This document shows, in pieces, positions 44,801-55,456 of a stretch of 64,000 nucleotides of DNA. The DNA is from Bryopsis sp. KO-2023 (lineage: Eukaryota > Chlorophyta > Ulvophyceae > Bryopsidales > Bryopsidaceae), in the NCBI GenBank assembly GCA_030272585.1, contig BSYQ01000001.1, forward strand, positions 8,819,001-8,883,000, in the 5' to 3' direction. Position 1 is the stretch's first letter, and every line of letters begins with the position of its first letter. The notes under the pieces were generated by a model. The model was not told the origin of the DNA. It ran no database searches and saw only the letters and a list, made by a program, of their open reading frames with translations. Position numbers and translations under genes: made by a program.

Positions 44801-47800
44801 GATTCGTTTCAGCGAGGATGAGCAACCATCAATGCCTACCTGTACATGCAGCTTCTGAGCAAGATCATCTTTGGCAACGTGGAGGGTGTCGTTCTCCCTG
44901 ACCAACTGGTTGATCTTGAGCTGTCGTTCGGACGATTCCCTTTGGGACTCTTCCTTCCTTGACCTCATTTCATCCAGGGACATCTGAGCATTGACCAGCT
45001 CCTCCTTGACAGAGTTCAGGGCATGCCGAGTGGCTTCCTTCTCTTTTTCCTCCATGTGGCGCTCACTAGCCAAAGATTGAACATTTGCCTGGCATCACAT
45101 TCCACAGGATCAGAGCCATTCCCTCACTCTGGTTTGAATTCTTGGTGCTAGCTCAACCAGGTTGCGTATGACTGACCTTGAGGCGTTTGCTCTCGGATTG
45201 TTCAGCAGCAAGGTAGCCTCTCAGCTCTCCAATTTCTTGCATGAGTTTTTCCAACAAGGCTTCTGCCCTGAGCCCTCCACCGTTCCTTTTTATGATTGCG
45301 AGCAGCTCGCTGTAGGCAGCAGTGTCTGCTCCCATAGCCGAATGGGCTCCGGAAAGCATGGCCACAGCCAGATTGTTCTTGGGGAGAAAAGTGAGCCTTG
45401 CTGGGCAGAAAAAACACAGGTCAACCCACGTTGCTCTCTCATTCACAGGAATGAGAATGAATGAATGAATGAATGAATGCAGCACATTCAAAGGGTATCC
45501 GAAACCTGATAAAATGAAATAAATTTCCATGTTCGGCAAGGGAACGAGCCAGTGTAACCTTCCTCCCCCCCCCAAAAAAAACGACTTTTGAGTTTTAAGT
45601 AAATAAGTTGAGCTCTGCTGCACCTGTGTGTGGTATTCAGGCAAGCCTTGGCTCCTGTAGAGCCCGCATGGCAACTACAATCGTGTGAGCTGGACCTTTC
45701 TCCTGCAGAGGACTCCGAACTTTCCAAAGAGGCTGCATGCCAGCTTGTGTGGCAACGTGTCTCCCAACGAGGGGTCACAATAATTCCTTCATTCTTTCCA
45801 GAGCTCCTCAGTCTGCTGACATAATTCAGGGTTGCCAAAGTGTCCCCAGCATCCTGCACAAATCGCAAGGCTATAATTCATGTCTGTGTTCCTGGCATTG
45901 ATTTGTTGCAAATTCGCTCAGCAGGTCAATGCAAGCTTGAAATGTATTGAGTCAGGAGTGATTTTTATCAGAGAAAACAGAAAGGCCCGGAGAGGAGCAA
46001 TGCTTACATCCTGAGCTGAGGAGACTGTGGCCACCACCCAGATAAGAGAGGATTGTAATAAGCTCTCCTTCAGCCATCGAGTAAGCGGACTGTCGCGCCA
46101 AGGAATATGGGAAAATTTGCTGCTGCACAAAACAATTTCCACGCAGTCGGTTAGGAGCTGAACTCAGGACATGCAACTAGCTGGCTCACATAAAATCACC
46201 CTAATATCGGGGGTGGCTGGGATACCTGGCGTCGGCAAATTTTGATGCAGAGCTTCCAGTTTTTCCCAAGCCCAGGAGAACACCTGTGAGTGCACTGGAG
46301 GCGATGGCCAATGATCTCGTATCCCTGACATCGCAAGTGTCGCAGGGGTCCTTGCCCTCAGGAGCAGCAAGCTCAACGAATGTCACCCTGCTGATGTATG
46401 ATCCAGTCTTTCTGGGACTCGTTTTACAACATCCCCTGTTTTCAAGCTGCAGGGTCAACATGGTGTGAGCTGTTCCAGGTCCTAAGCTGGCCACTGATCG
46501 GGAATCGACACATGCACATCCAGAGAGCCCCATTGCTCTCGAAACCCTTCCTCTTCGAAGAACCTCGTAGATGTCGTCTGGACATTGGATGGCCAGGTCT
46601 GAAAGCTTGGAGAGGGCTGCTGGGGATGAAGTATCTCTGAGGGATTGAACATTGGAGCCTGGAGCCAAGAGATCCACCAGGAGAGCCTCGTGGCCGATCG
46701 TCAAAGCTGAATGAGAAACAGACACGCGAAATCACATTCCTTCTCCTGAAGTTGATGTGGTGTCTGTTTCTGGCTGGAAAGTTTGATTTGAGATGATTTT
46801 ATTTTGCTTTTGTGGGTGAATGGGTGCATACCACTGTACGATGCATACAGCTTGAATCGCTCCTCAGGAACCATGGCAAGATGCCTGAAAATTGCCCCAA
46901 CCGCTCGAGGGATGCTGCCTTCCCGGCCTCCTCCATATCCACCCACACCCTGAAATTGAGCTTAGTGAGTGTTGCAATTCTTGGCAGGTATACAAGCAAA
47001 CAACCACTTGAGGGGTGACATCACACAGATACCTCGAAAATATGGCTCTTCCCTGTTTGCGATGCTCCATATGTAATCACGGTACAATCCATCCCCTACA
47101 CATGCATGTGGATGCAGTCCAGAAAGAGTTCATAAAAAGACATTCAAACAGTGCTCTTTCCGTTGCAATGCAATTCATGTTTTGTGTGTGAATTCTTTCT
47201 ACCTGGAGGAAGGCATTAACAATTGGGCGGAATGTTTCCTGATAAACATCTTCTTGCGTTGCTGAGTCCTCATGAACAAAGTCTACTTCGAATTCTCCAA
47301 ACTACAGCACAACACAAAACGACAGATCAAAACCACGCCGACATTCTCCCTCAGCTTCACAGCCAGTGGTGGCAAGCAACATGCGAGAATCGGGACGTCG
47401 CTTTCGTCATGGACAAGAATCAACCGAATGTTGCGTGGAATGCGTTGAACAGATACTGGCGGTTACGACGGTTGTGGCGGCCAGGCCGATGCCAGGAGCC
47501 GCCAACCGTCAGTTTCTGGCATTGCTCCCGCGACAGGTCTGCCGTTATCGGCCCCAACTCGTCGAACTTTTTACGTTTCAACCGCCCGCCGCCGCTGGAG
47601 ACGTCAGAGTCGTCGAGCACACTGCAGGAAACTTGACTCGGTCAGTGGGTTGTGGTGGACTTTCCGCACCTCTCCCTTACAGCACGGAGATGCTGGCTTT
47701 CGGGCGCGCAGCTCTGGCGGGCGAACGCGCAGTGAGACCCCAATAGTGGGTAGCGATGCTGACGGACAAACGGAGCTCGCAGACTTGGGCCTCCGTCGCG

Positions 47801-47804
47801 ACAT
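41831..47804 (-). CDS. Kinesin-like protein with degenerate N-terminal motor and long coiled-coil tail
   Basis: The N-terminal exon at 47804 begins MSRRRPKSASSV and carries the motor's first strand (IGVSLRVRPPELR). Well-defined motor exons follow: 47301-47203, 47095-47033, 46949-46832, 46706-46226, 46122-46008 and 45853-45624. Motor hallmarks are DVYQETFRPIVNAFLQGMDC, the P-loop YGASQTGKSH, EGSIPRAVGAIF and HIPWRDSPLTRWLKESL. Switch I (normally SSRSH) reads GPGTAHT, and switch II (normally DLAGSE) reads ELAAPE, so ATP hydrolysis may be lost. From 45396 to about 42100 many short exons encode a long coiled coil (for example EELVNAQMSLDEMRSRKEE, LTIEELEDDKRRMRKT). The end is EILAEIGEKLKP. The join between the first exon and 47301 is not settled, and an exon around 47600-47420 may intervene. 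N-terminal motor placement matches plus-end-type kinesins. Confidence 0.8.
45458..45479. repeat. (GAAT)n microsatellite in an intron of the kinesin-like gene
   Basis: About five GAAT units occur in a row, in the intron between the motor end and the first tail exon. Simple repeat only. Confidence 0.75.
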
Positions 47805-50323
47805 GGTCAACTGGAGTTGCAGCTTTCAGGCAGTGGAGTTGTTTTGGTCGTTTTCCCACTTTTCAGCTTCGCTGAGGATTGGGTGACTGCGTTGTTCAGT
47901 GTTTAGGGTTTGTAACCATGCGTGGTGTGTGGTGTGGATTACAAGACTGATTCAGCCGCCACCCGTTTTTTCTCAGCTCGGCGCGGTCATAAACCGATGC
48001 TCCCATTCTCGTCGAGCGAAGTCGCTCGACGAGACAGAGATATCTGCGACATGCCTTTGGTACATATCCCACATTTAAGTGCTGTTCATTAAAAAAAGGC
48101 AAAAGCTCACTCAGGTGACACATTCTTCTCGCTTTCCCTCCCCCCCTCACCCCAACAGAATATTGCACCACCAGCCTTCTTCCCTCAACCCCCTCGTCCT
48201 CACCTCGTCGTCAAGCCTAACCTCAAACAAAATCAAAACTCTGGGCAATCCTGCCCTCGCATTTTTTTTTGGTTGCATTTCTTTCATCTTTTTCTTCCTT
48301 TTTTGCAGTCCGGTTCGTATCGTACATCAAACTTCTCCAAACGAAAGCTCGATATTTCTTTTTTCTTTTCTTTTTTTTTCGTACTTTTTGTTTTTCTTGC
48401 ATGCACCCCATCTCCCATAAATCACCCACATGGAGCCGACCGAAACAAAATAAAATCAGCAGCCCCACTTCCGAATCCAATAAAAAAACATTACTCACTT
48501 GGTGTTTAATTTAAAGGGAAAAAAAAAAACAAAGAAAAAGAAAATAAACGTTCTAAGATTTAAAAGGGAGAAAATAAAAAACATGTTTTTTTTTTTCGCC
48601 CTGAAAGAAAAACATAGCAAACATCTGCGCATGCATCCCACGAAAAAAAGAGTTTTTTCTTCGTCACCCTGAAAATATTTGAAAATGACAACCATTTCCA
48701 TTTCAGCGGAAAAAAACACAACGGATCCACATCCACATCAAACAGTCTTCAATTTTCTCCTTTTCCGAGTGATTTTTTTTTTCATCGTTCCATCTCATGA
48801 TAAACCCGTGGAGAGGAAATCCCTTTTTAATCTTCTCTTGGATGGAAAAAAAAATTCACAAAAAAACAGTCTGGATGCATTTTTTTGGCAAATAAAACCC
48901 CTCTCGATACACTGTTTTTTTAGGGAAAAGGCAGGGTGCAGACTAACGGAGCATGGCTAACAATATTAAAAGAACACTATAAGCTAATTAGAGAAAACAA
49001 AAAAAAGAAGGCTGGAAATAACTGCAAAACGCAAAGTCTTTTTTTTCATCATCAAATCTCTCTGTATTGCCTCTTGCAATTTCTGTTGTTTTTTTCTCTT
49101 CTTTTTTTGTCCCTACCCAACCCCTCCCGCAAAAAAATCTATGTTCTACAGAAAGAAAATCTCTCCCTCTTTTTACCATTTTTTCTTTTCTCTCTTCCTT
49201 TCTTTATATTCTTCTCGCAGATCCCTTCCCTAGTTCACACTTGGTAACGCAGACACACGCGCATCTCGATGCAAAATGAAAAGACTAAGAAAACGCACAT
49301 TGTTTTTTTCTTCTCTATCCTTTAATAATGATATTCATCTTCTTTCCCTTGCTTTTCTCTTTTCAGATCTTTCTTTTCTTTTTTCGACCCCCTCCCCCCC
49401 TCCCCTCTCCGTCTTGTTTGCTTTTTCCAGCTTCATTTCTTCAACCCTCAACCTTGCCTCTCACTTTTTTCATCTCACTTTTTTTTCTCACTCTTATTTT
49501 TGCCTCACCTCTCTTCTTTTCCTTTTTTGTTTGTTGCCCACCTGCCCCTCCCCCCCCCTCCCTCCTCCCTCCCATCAGCTTTTTGTTTTTTTTATAAAAA
49601 AGAAAAAGCCTTTGCGTTTTCCCCAGAGGCTGTTAAAATGAAACCATCCAAGCACACGGCCGGACGCATAATCATGTCTATGGAATGGGCAAATATCACC
49701 CCTTCCAATTCACCTCAAAAACACTATTCATATTTCTTTTCTCACTCTTTTTTTAATTACGCCGCAGAGCATAAAAAGAAAAAAAAAGAAAAAAAAGAAA
49801 AAGCAACTCCACCCAAAAAACCAATCAAAAGAGACGATTCATGCGTTCATAGTAGACCAAAAATTTGTTGCAAGGCATTTACAAACATGATACACCAATC
49901 CCTTCTGAAAAAAAAAAAAAAGAAAAACCTTTATACTTTACCCAACTTTTTTTTTTTCATCCTCTCCAAATTCCCCCCCCTGTGTTCATTAAAAAAGAAA
50001 GATAGAAAGAAAATAAAAAAAACAAGGGTCAGAAGAATGTCTACATTGCATATTGCATACTTAGAAGCCACAGCACCAAATTCGCAAGACAGTTACAAAT
50101 ATGACACATTTTTTTTTTAAAGCACTTTTTCATGTCTTAAAGTGCATTTTTCAAGGAAAGGGGAGGGTTTTAGTCAGGGGGTGAAGAGAGAGTGAGTCAA
50201 ACAATTAAATTCATCGGGGCAATTCCACGTTCGCCCACCCAACCCCCCAAAATCCCCACCCGAAATTCCCTCCCGAAACATATTCGCATATATAAACACG
50301 TTTTTTTCCCCCATCCTTTCCCC
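47805..50323. other. 2.5-kb intergenic region with T/C-rich low-complexity tract
   Basis: This lies between two minus-strand genes: upstream of the kinesin-like start and downstream of the Pro-rich coiled-coil gene's stop. 47805-48060 is ordinary sequence and probably promoter; it holds a 26-bp palindrome. From about 48110 to 50320 the plus strand is dominated by poly-T, poly-C and poly-A runs. Open frames there encode only Phe/Ser/Leu or Lys strings and are not called. Confidence 0.55.
48008..48033. repeat. 26-bp near-continuous perfect palindrome
   Basis: CTCGTCGAGCG pairs with CGCTCGACGAG around a central AAGT. It is about 200 bp upstream of the kinesin-like start codon. It could be a hairpin in RNA or a symmetric protein-binding site. 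Confidence 0.9.
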
Positions 50324-53300
50324 TCAGAACTTGAACTCCACACGGAAGTTCAGCCATGGCTTCTTTCTTTGGAGTTTTTTGAGTTGACCGTCCAATGCCG
50401 CATTGTCGGATCTCAATTGCTCGATTTCCTTCTGCAGGTTGATGTTGCGTCTCTGGTGCTCGACGATGTGCGACTCCATACCGTCTTGCGACATTTTCAA
50501 GTCCCTCATCTGCACCACCACCTTTTCGCTGGCTTGGGATTTCTCCTGCCTAGCCCTCTCCAAATCTTCATCCTTGTCGGCGAGGTCTTGCTGCAACCTG
50601 ATCAGCTCCAAATTTCGGTCCTCCAGCGTCCTGAGTGCTTCTTGCTTTTCCGCATACAGCCCAGACAAATGCCACTCCAGCACATTCACCTGGTGAGTCA
50701 ATGTGGCTTTTTGCTGCTCGCTGTCACGCAGGTCTTGCTTCAGCTTACGGATCATGTCGTCGGAAATTTGCTTCTGGCCTTCCAAATCGTGGAGCTGGGT
50801 TTCGACGCTCTTGAACTGGGCAACCAGCTCCTCCCTCTCTTCGATAATCTGAAGGACCTGCTGCTCCTTGACGCGCTTGTCGGCGGTGGACTGAGAGTCC
50901 AGCTCGCCCTGCAACTCGGCAATGTGAGTTTCCAAAGATTTCACTCGAGCACCGAGGGACAGCTTCTCTTCGCTCAGCTGGCTGATCTGGGCAAGGGTTT
51001 GCTTGTGGGCACTGGACTTGACCGTCTCGGACTGTTTGACATCATCGAGGTGGCGCTCCAATTCCTAGAATTCAGAAACAACGTCACCAGAACTCAAGCC
51101 ATTTTCTTTTTTCCTTCTCACTTCTGGCCTATTGATTGGCCGATTGGTTGGTTGGCCTATCCCTCACCAAAGCACAAGCCATTTTCGACGTGGGTTCTAT
51201 TACCTGAACTCGTCCTCGGAGAGACTGAGTGTCATCTTCCAGTTTTTGGACGTAGTCCTTGCGCATCTGTGCCACAGCTTCTTCCTGGAGTCCCTGCTCC
51301 TCTTTCAGGCCCTCGATGCCCACAGACAAAGACTTGACCCTTTCCCCCATCTTCTTCTTCTCGCCCTCCAACCGCAAAATCTTCTCGCTCTGCACTTTCA
51401 AAGCAGCGGCATCGTCATCCGAACTCTTATCCCTGACGTCTTTCAGCTCGTTCTCCAGCTTCGCCATTTTGGACAACAGAGTGGAGCGCTCGTCCTCGAG
51501 TCTCTGGGAATGCTCCTGCCTCAAGTCGTCTATGGCTTTGTCGGCTTCCTCCTTCTCGGTGGCCAGGTGATCGATTTGCTGTTCCAATTGCATGATGCAT
51601 CCGGTGAGCTCGTGGTTGTCCCCATCCAGCTGCTGGTTTTGCTTCTGGAGCAACTTAGCGATTCCCTTAGCCTCTGTGCTGTCCGCCTCCAATGAGAGCA
51701 GTTTTCTCGCCAGCTTTTCGTTCGTCTTGGCCAGTTTCTGCATGGATCGATTGGACACGATGGTTTAGGTTTCGGAGCATGTCTAGATTTCATTTACAAG
51801 CAAAATCGCTTTTTTTTTAAAGAAAAAAAGATAGCAAATACAACTTGGGAAGATATGGCACGTAGACAGATGGAGACCTCGCAGAGCATTACTAATATCC
51901 TGAATCGGACCTTCAATCTGATCGTCTTCTCGCTCAGCTCACGACGAACCCACTTGAGTTCCAAACCCAGTCGCTCCATGATGGCAGCTCTGCTTGTCTC
52001 TACTTCCTGCATCGACACCAAAAGAAAAAGAAATCAAGAAAATCATACGCAAAATGTAAACATTCCACCACCAACATTATTCAGAAATCAACGTTGCTGA
52101 CCTTTCTTCGCTTGATCTCTGCCTCCAAGAACTCCTCTGTTTGTGATTGGCGAGTCTTCCCATCATCCAACAGATTGAGCAAACCTCGTCGCTCCTGATC
52201 GTGCTCCAGAGACTCCCTCTTCAGCTGCTCGTTGGTCCTGTTCAAGGCATCCTTCTCTGCCTGAAGCTTGCTGATATGGGAATTAAGGGCAAATACGTCC
52301 ATCATCCCAGTCACACATGCCTACACCACCATCAAACATTACCTTGGTTAATAAGCACCTTCCACGTCGTTTCATTTTCCAGTTGCGACACCCAACCACA
52401 CCTTATCATTTCAGGATTTGTAACCATAACTCCACCTCCTCTTTTTTTGTTACTTTTCATGGAAGATCTCTATCTCTCCCCCACCCCACCCCCAAAAAAT
52501 GAAAAAAATGAAAAAAATAGAGTTGTTAGGATATGATCTTGTTGATTTGATTTGATTGCTTCGCACCTCATTCAACACCCCTTTGGAAGTGTTGACAGCA
52601 GCGAGCTCTTGTTTCAGGTCCATCACTTTCTGTCGAAGTTGCGAGATCTCTTCCTTCTTGCAACCCATCTCCATCCTGAGGTTGTCCTGTTCATTCCAGT
52701 TGTCCCTGATCTTCTTTTTCAACTCCGCAGGGTCATCTGGAAGAGGGGCATCCTGTTAAGAATCGTCAACCAGATTCTCCCTCAGACAATAAATTCATTC
52801 CAATTTGAAATCATCCGATTTCTCGTTGATCTGAATCGCATCCATTGCTGATTTAAACTAAATTTTTTGTTTTAAGAACAAAAGATGAACCTCCCATTCT
52901 GTCCACACCCTATTCTCAAATTGGGCGCTGTCCCGTGAACCATTGCTGGTGACACTGTAGCTCCTCGTCATTCGAGATGGTGTAAAAATGGGCGCAAAAG
53001 TGGAAGCTGTGCCTGCACTCCCGTTGTACGATCTGCTGTTGACAAAAAAAACAAGAGAGGGAATGAGTCATGCAACAACCCTCATTGGTTCCATCAGCTT
53101 CAGGGAAAAACATGCCCACATCTCCAAGAATGCACACCTCCGGGCACTGTACTCCGTCTGAAATGGTGTCGCTCTTGCATATTTTTGCTCAGGGGACAAA
53201 CCCGCAAACCCTGACATCCTCCTCTCCCTCCCATGTGGTCCTGGAGGGAAGTCTCCCATGGAGCTTCGGGCAAAGCCCCCTGGCGTGCTTTGTCGAGCTG

Positions 53301-53643
53301 AAGGCAGAGCATCCATTGGACCGCCAGCATCGCTCATCGAGCTACGAACCTTTGCTGTCCGAATCGCAATGGGAGGAGGAGTGGCACGACCTGTACCCGC
53401 CATTGGACCTGTACCCGCCATTGGTGGAGGAGTAGCGCGACCTGAACCTGCCATAGGAGGAGGAGTGGCCCGACCTGAGCCCATTGGTGGAGGAGTTGCG
53501 CGACCTGAGCCCGCCATTGGCGGAGGTGTAGCGCGGCCTGTGACCGCTATAGGAGGAGGAGGTGCGGGAGGAGGAGTACCTGTTGTGGAACGAGGCAGCT
53601 CCGCAGCTGCCCTCGCCAGTTCGCTCGTTGTGTTGTCACTCAT
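50324..53643 (-). CDS. Coiled-coil protein with Pro-rich TPPP-repeat head (unknown)
   Basis: Seven exons (53643-53138, 53032-52891, 52752-52567, 52260-52102, 52006-51911, 51737-51204, 51064-50324) splice to 2364 nt, 787 aa, with all phases closing. Residues 20-90 contain five GRATPPP units in an Ala/Gly/Pro-rich context. A Ser/Thr-rich basic segment follows (TPSRMTRSYSVTSNGS). From about residue 225 to the end it is nearly continuous coiled coil (for example LQKQNQQLDGDNHELTGCIM, LEDDTQSLRGRVQ, VKSLETHIAELQGEL), closing with a basic RKKPWLNFRVEFKF. TPP sites could be proline-directed kinase targets; that is inference. It may belong to flagellar or cytoskeletal scaffold proteins, but no named family is recognised. 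The ATG chosen is the first in frame and directly follows a short non-coding leader. Confidence 0.83.
53388..53565 (-). repeat. Coding tandem repeat GRATPPP (five units)
   Basis: Units of roughly 30-36 bp encode G-S/T-G-R-A-T-P-P-P-M/I. Between units four and five an extra MAGTGP insert shows an uneven expansion. It is a likely site of length variation between strains. Confidence 0.85.
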
Positions 53644-55456
53644 CTTAGCACACACTGCTCCAGCGAACGAGTTCTACTGGACAGGTGTCGTCCAGGATCT
53701 CAACAAATAAAGGGAAAAAAAAAAGAAAAGAAAAAAACAACCTTGTATATCTTTCTCAATGGGCACCTGCAGGCACAGAAAAAGCGCGTCTCAGGCGTGT
53801 TCCACGCTCCATCAAACCGACTACAACGCGTGTGCGTTTTTTCTCCCACAGCACGTCAAGAAAAACCGGGATGATTTCGCGCCTGAAATCAAAGAACCCC
53901 TCATTTGCCCAAACTCTGTTCGCAGAGCCTGAAGCGCGAAGGAACGCTTTGTTGTGGGTTACGTTACGCAAACTTCACACCGACCTGACCCCAACACCCC
54001 CCAAAATTAGGTTTTATTTCGTGACCGGTCGAGATTATGGACTCCGAGCGAGATCGCGTGGCCAGTAAGCACAACGAAGACTGCAAGAAGGGATATTCAT
54101 CGTTGAGCAATGTTTCTGGCAAAGTCTAACGTCGATGAAAGGTATTGCCACACCCAGAGTACACGCAACGTCCGTGACGTTCGCGAACGACAACCCCCAT
54201 CGAATCCCCACCCCCCCCTTGTCTGTTGCTCTTTTTGCCCACCTCAAAGACTGACCCAAATTATGCTTCGCGTTTCTTTTCGATACTGACCCCCGGCGAA
54301 TGCGGTCGCCTGGGTTTGTTCAAGCGCAAGCTTCAGCGGTGACAAAGCAAGAACACTGTATTTGGGTCGACAACCTAGTCAACATAAGACCCAACTCGTC
54401 CTTTCGAAACCTCGTTCTCTCGAGCGCGCAGCAAGCGAATCGATACGTCCAGCAAGGAAAAGAAAAAACTGCACCCCCCGAAAACTTTTCGTACGATAAG
54501 GTCCAACAGTAAGGCACAGTCGTTTGTAGCACATACCCACACCAGCCAGAAACCCCTTTACCTCAGCCGTATCCCCTGCCGTATGTTTTTGTTTTTTTTT
54601 TCAAAGCTTCGCAGCTGTTGCTGTCTTGGGACGACAAGGTTATATTTCAATAAAGTGTATTCGCTTCGGCTGCGGAAGGTCTTTCGTCGTTTCCTTAGGT
54701 CCGGAACGGCGAACAAAAAAGCAAGCGCTGCAGCCCACTCCGGCGTAAAATTGATTCAGCTCCCCCAAAAAAGAGCAACGTCTTGTGTTAGCAGCTTGCA
54801 ATATTCCTGATTTTTTTCCAACTCTGCTTGGCCTTAATGCGGGCGCAGCCTCCCTGGCTCCAGAAATCGTAATTTCGAGGATGTTCCCCCAAAATGATAC
54901 AATTAAACAAAACAGGCCGCATGCCGCAGTGCTCAGAGCTCCACCCAGAATCCGATTTCCTCATTCCCCATCCTGTGGTGATCTCTCTTGACGGCGCAAG
55001 CCGTCAACGAAGCGTCGTATTATCTGGCGGCGGCACAAGAAACACACACCGACGCCTCAGTTTGGGAGAGAGTTTATTCGACTTGACGTGCGCTTTCGTT
55101 TTCGTTTCGGAGCTTTGCCGCCTTCACGTGACGCGATTGCTTTCCACTTTCGATTTTGCTTGTGTGCAGTGGTTAGATCAATGAAGTGTGAATAACAGAA
55201 GACGACTTGAACAAAATGTTGATCACCCCCCACTAACCATCCACCTTTGGCATCAAGTGCTCTTCACACACAGAACAGTGCGTTGGTAACGCACGAACAC
55301 GTTATGTGGTCCTCTACTTCATACCTTGGCCTTTTATGAACTCCCTTTTTCAATGCTCCCCAGTTTTTTCATCAGTTCGAACCAATCCCAAGGCCCCATG
55401 GATTTTTACCTCAGCATTTGCTGTCAAATGCCATCCCCAACCCTCCCGCCTTTCAG
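53644..55456. promoter_or_regulatory. Divergent intergenic region, coiled-coil gene / GNAT gene
   Basis: About 1.8 kb separates divergent start codons. It contains several 65-140-codon open frames without recognisable features. The base composition (mixed, with CG-containing words) is closer to transcribed DNA than to the T/C-rich spacers, so an unrecognised short exon or noncoding RNA cannot be excluded. Confidence 0.4.

Noticed and set aside
49276-50120. Open frames of 90-200 codons before the Pro-rich coiled-coil stop
   Set aside because: Same low-complexity origin; stretches of Phe, Leu, Pro and Lys only.
50192-51337. 381-codon plus-strand open frame
   Set aside because: Antisense shadow of the coiled-coil exons at 50324-51064 and 51204-51737; Leu/His-rich from reversed Gln/Glu codons.
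54300-54512. 70-codon plus-strand frame upstream of the GNAT gene
   Set aside because: No homology, no flanking splice structure, and not connected to the GNAT start.
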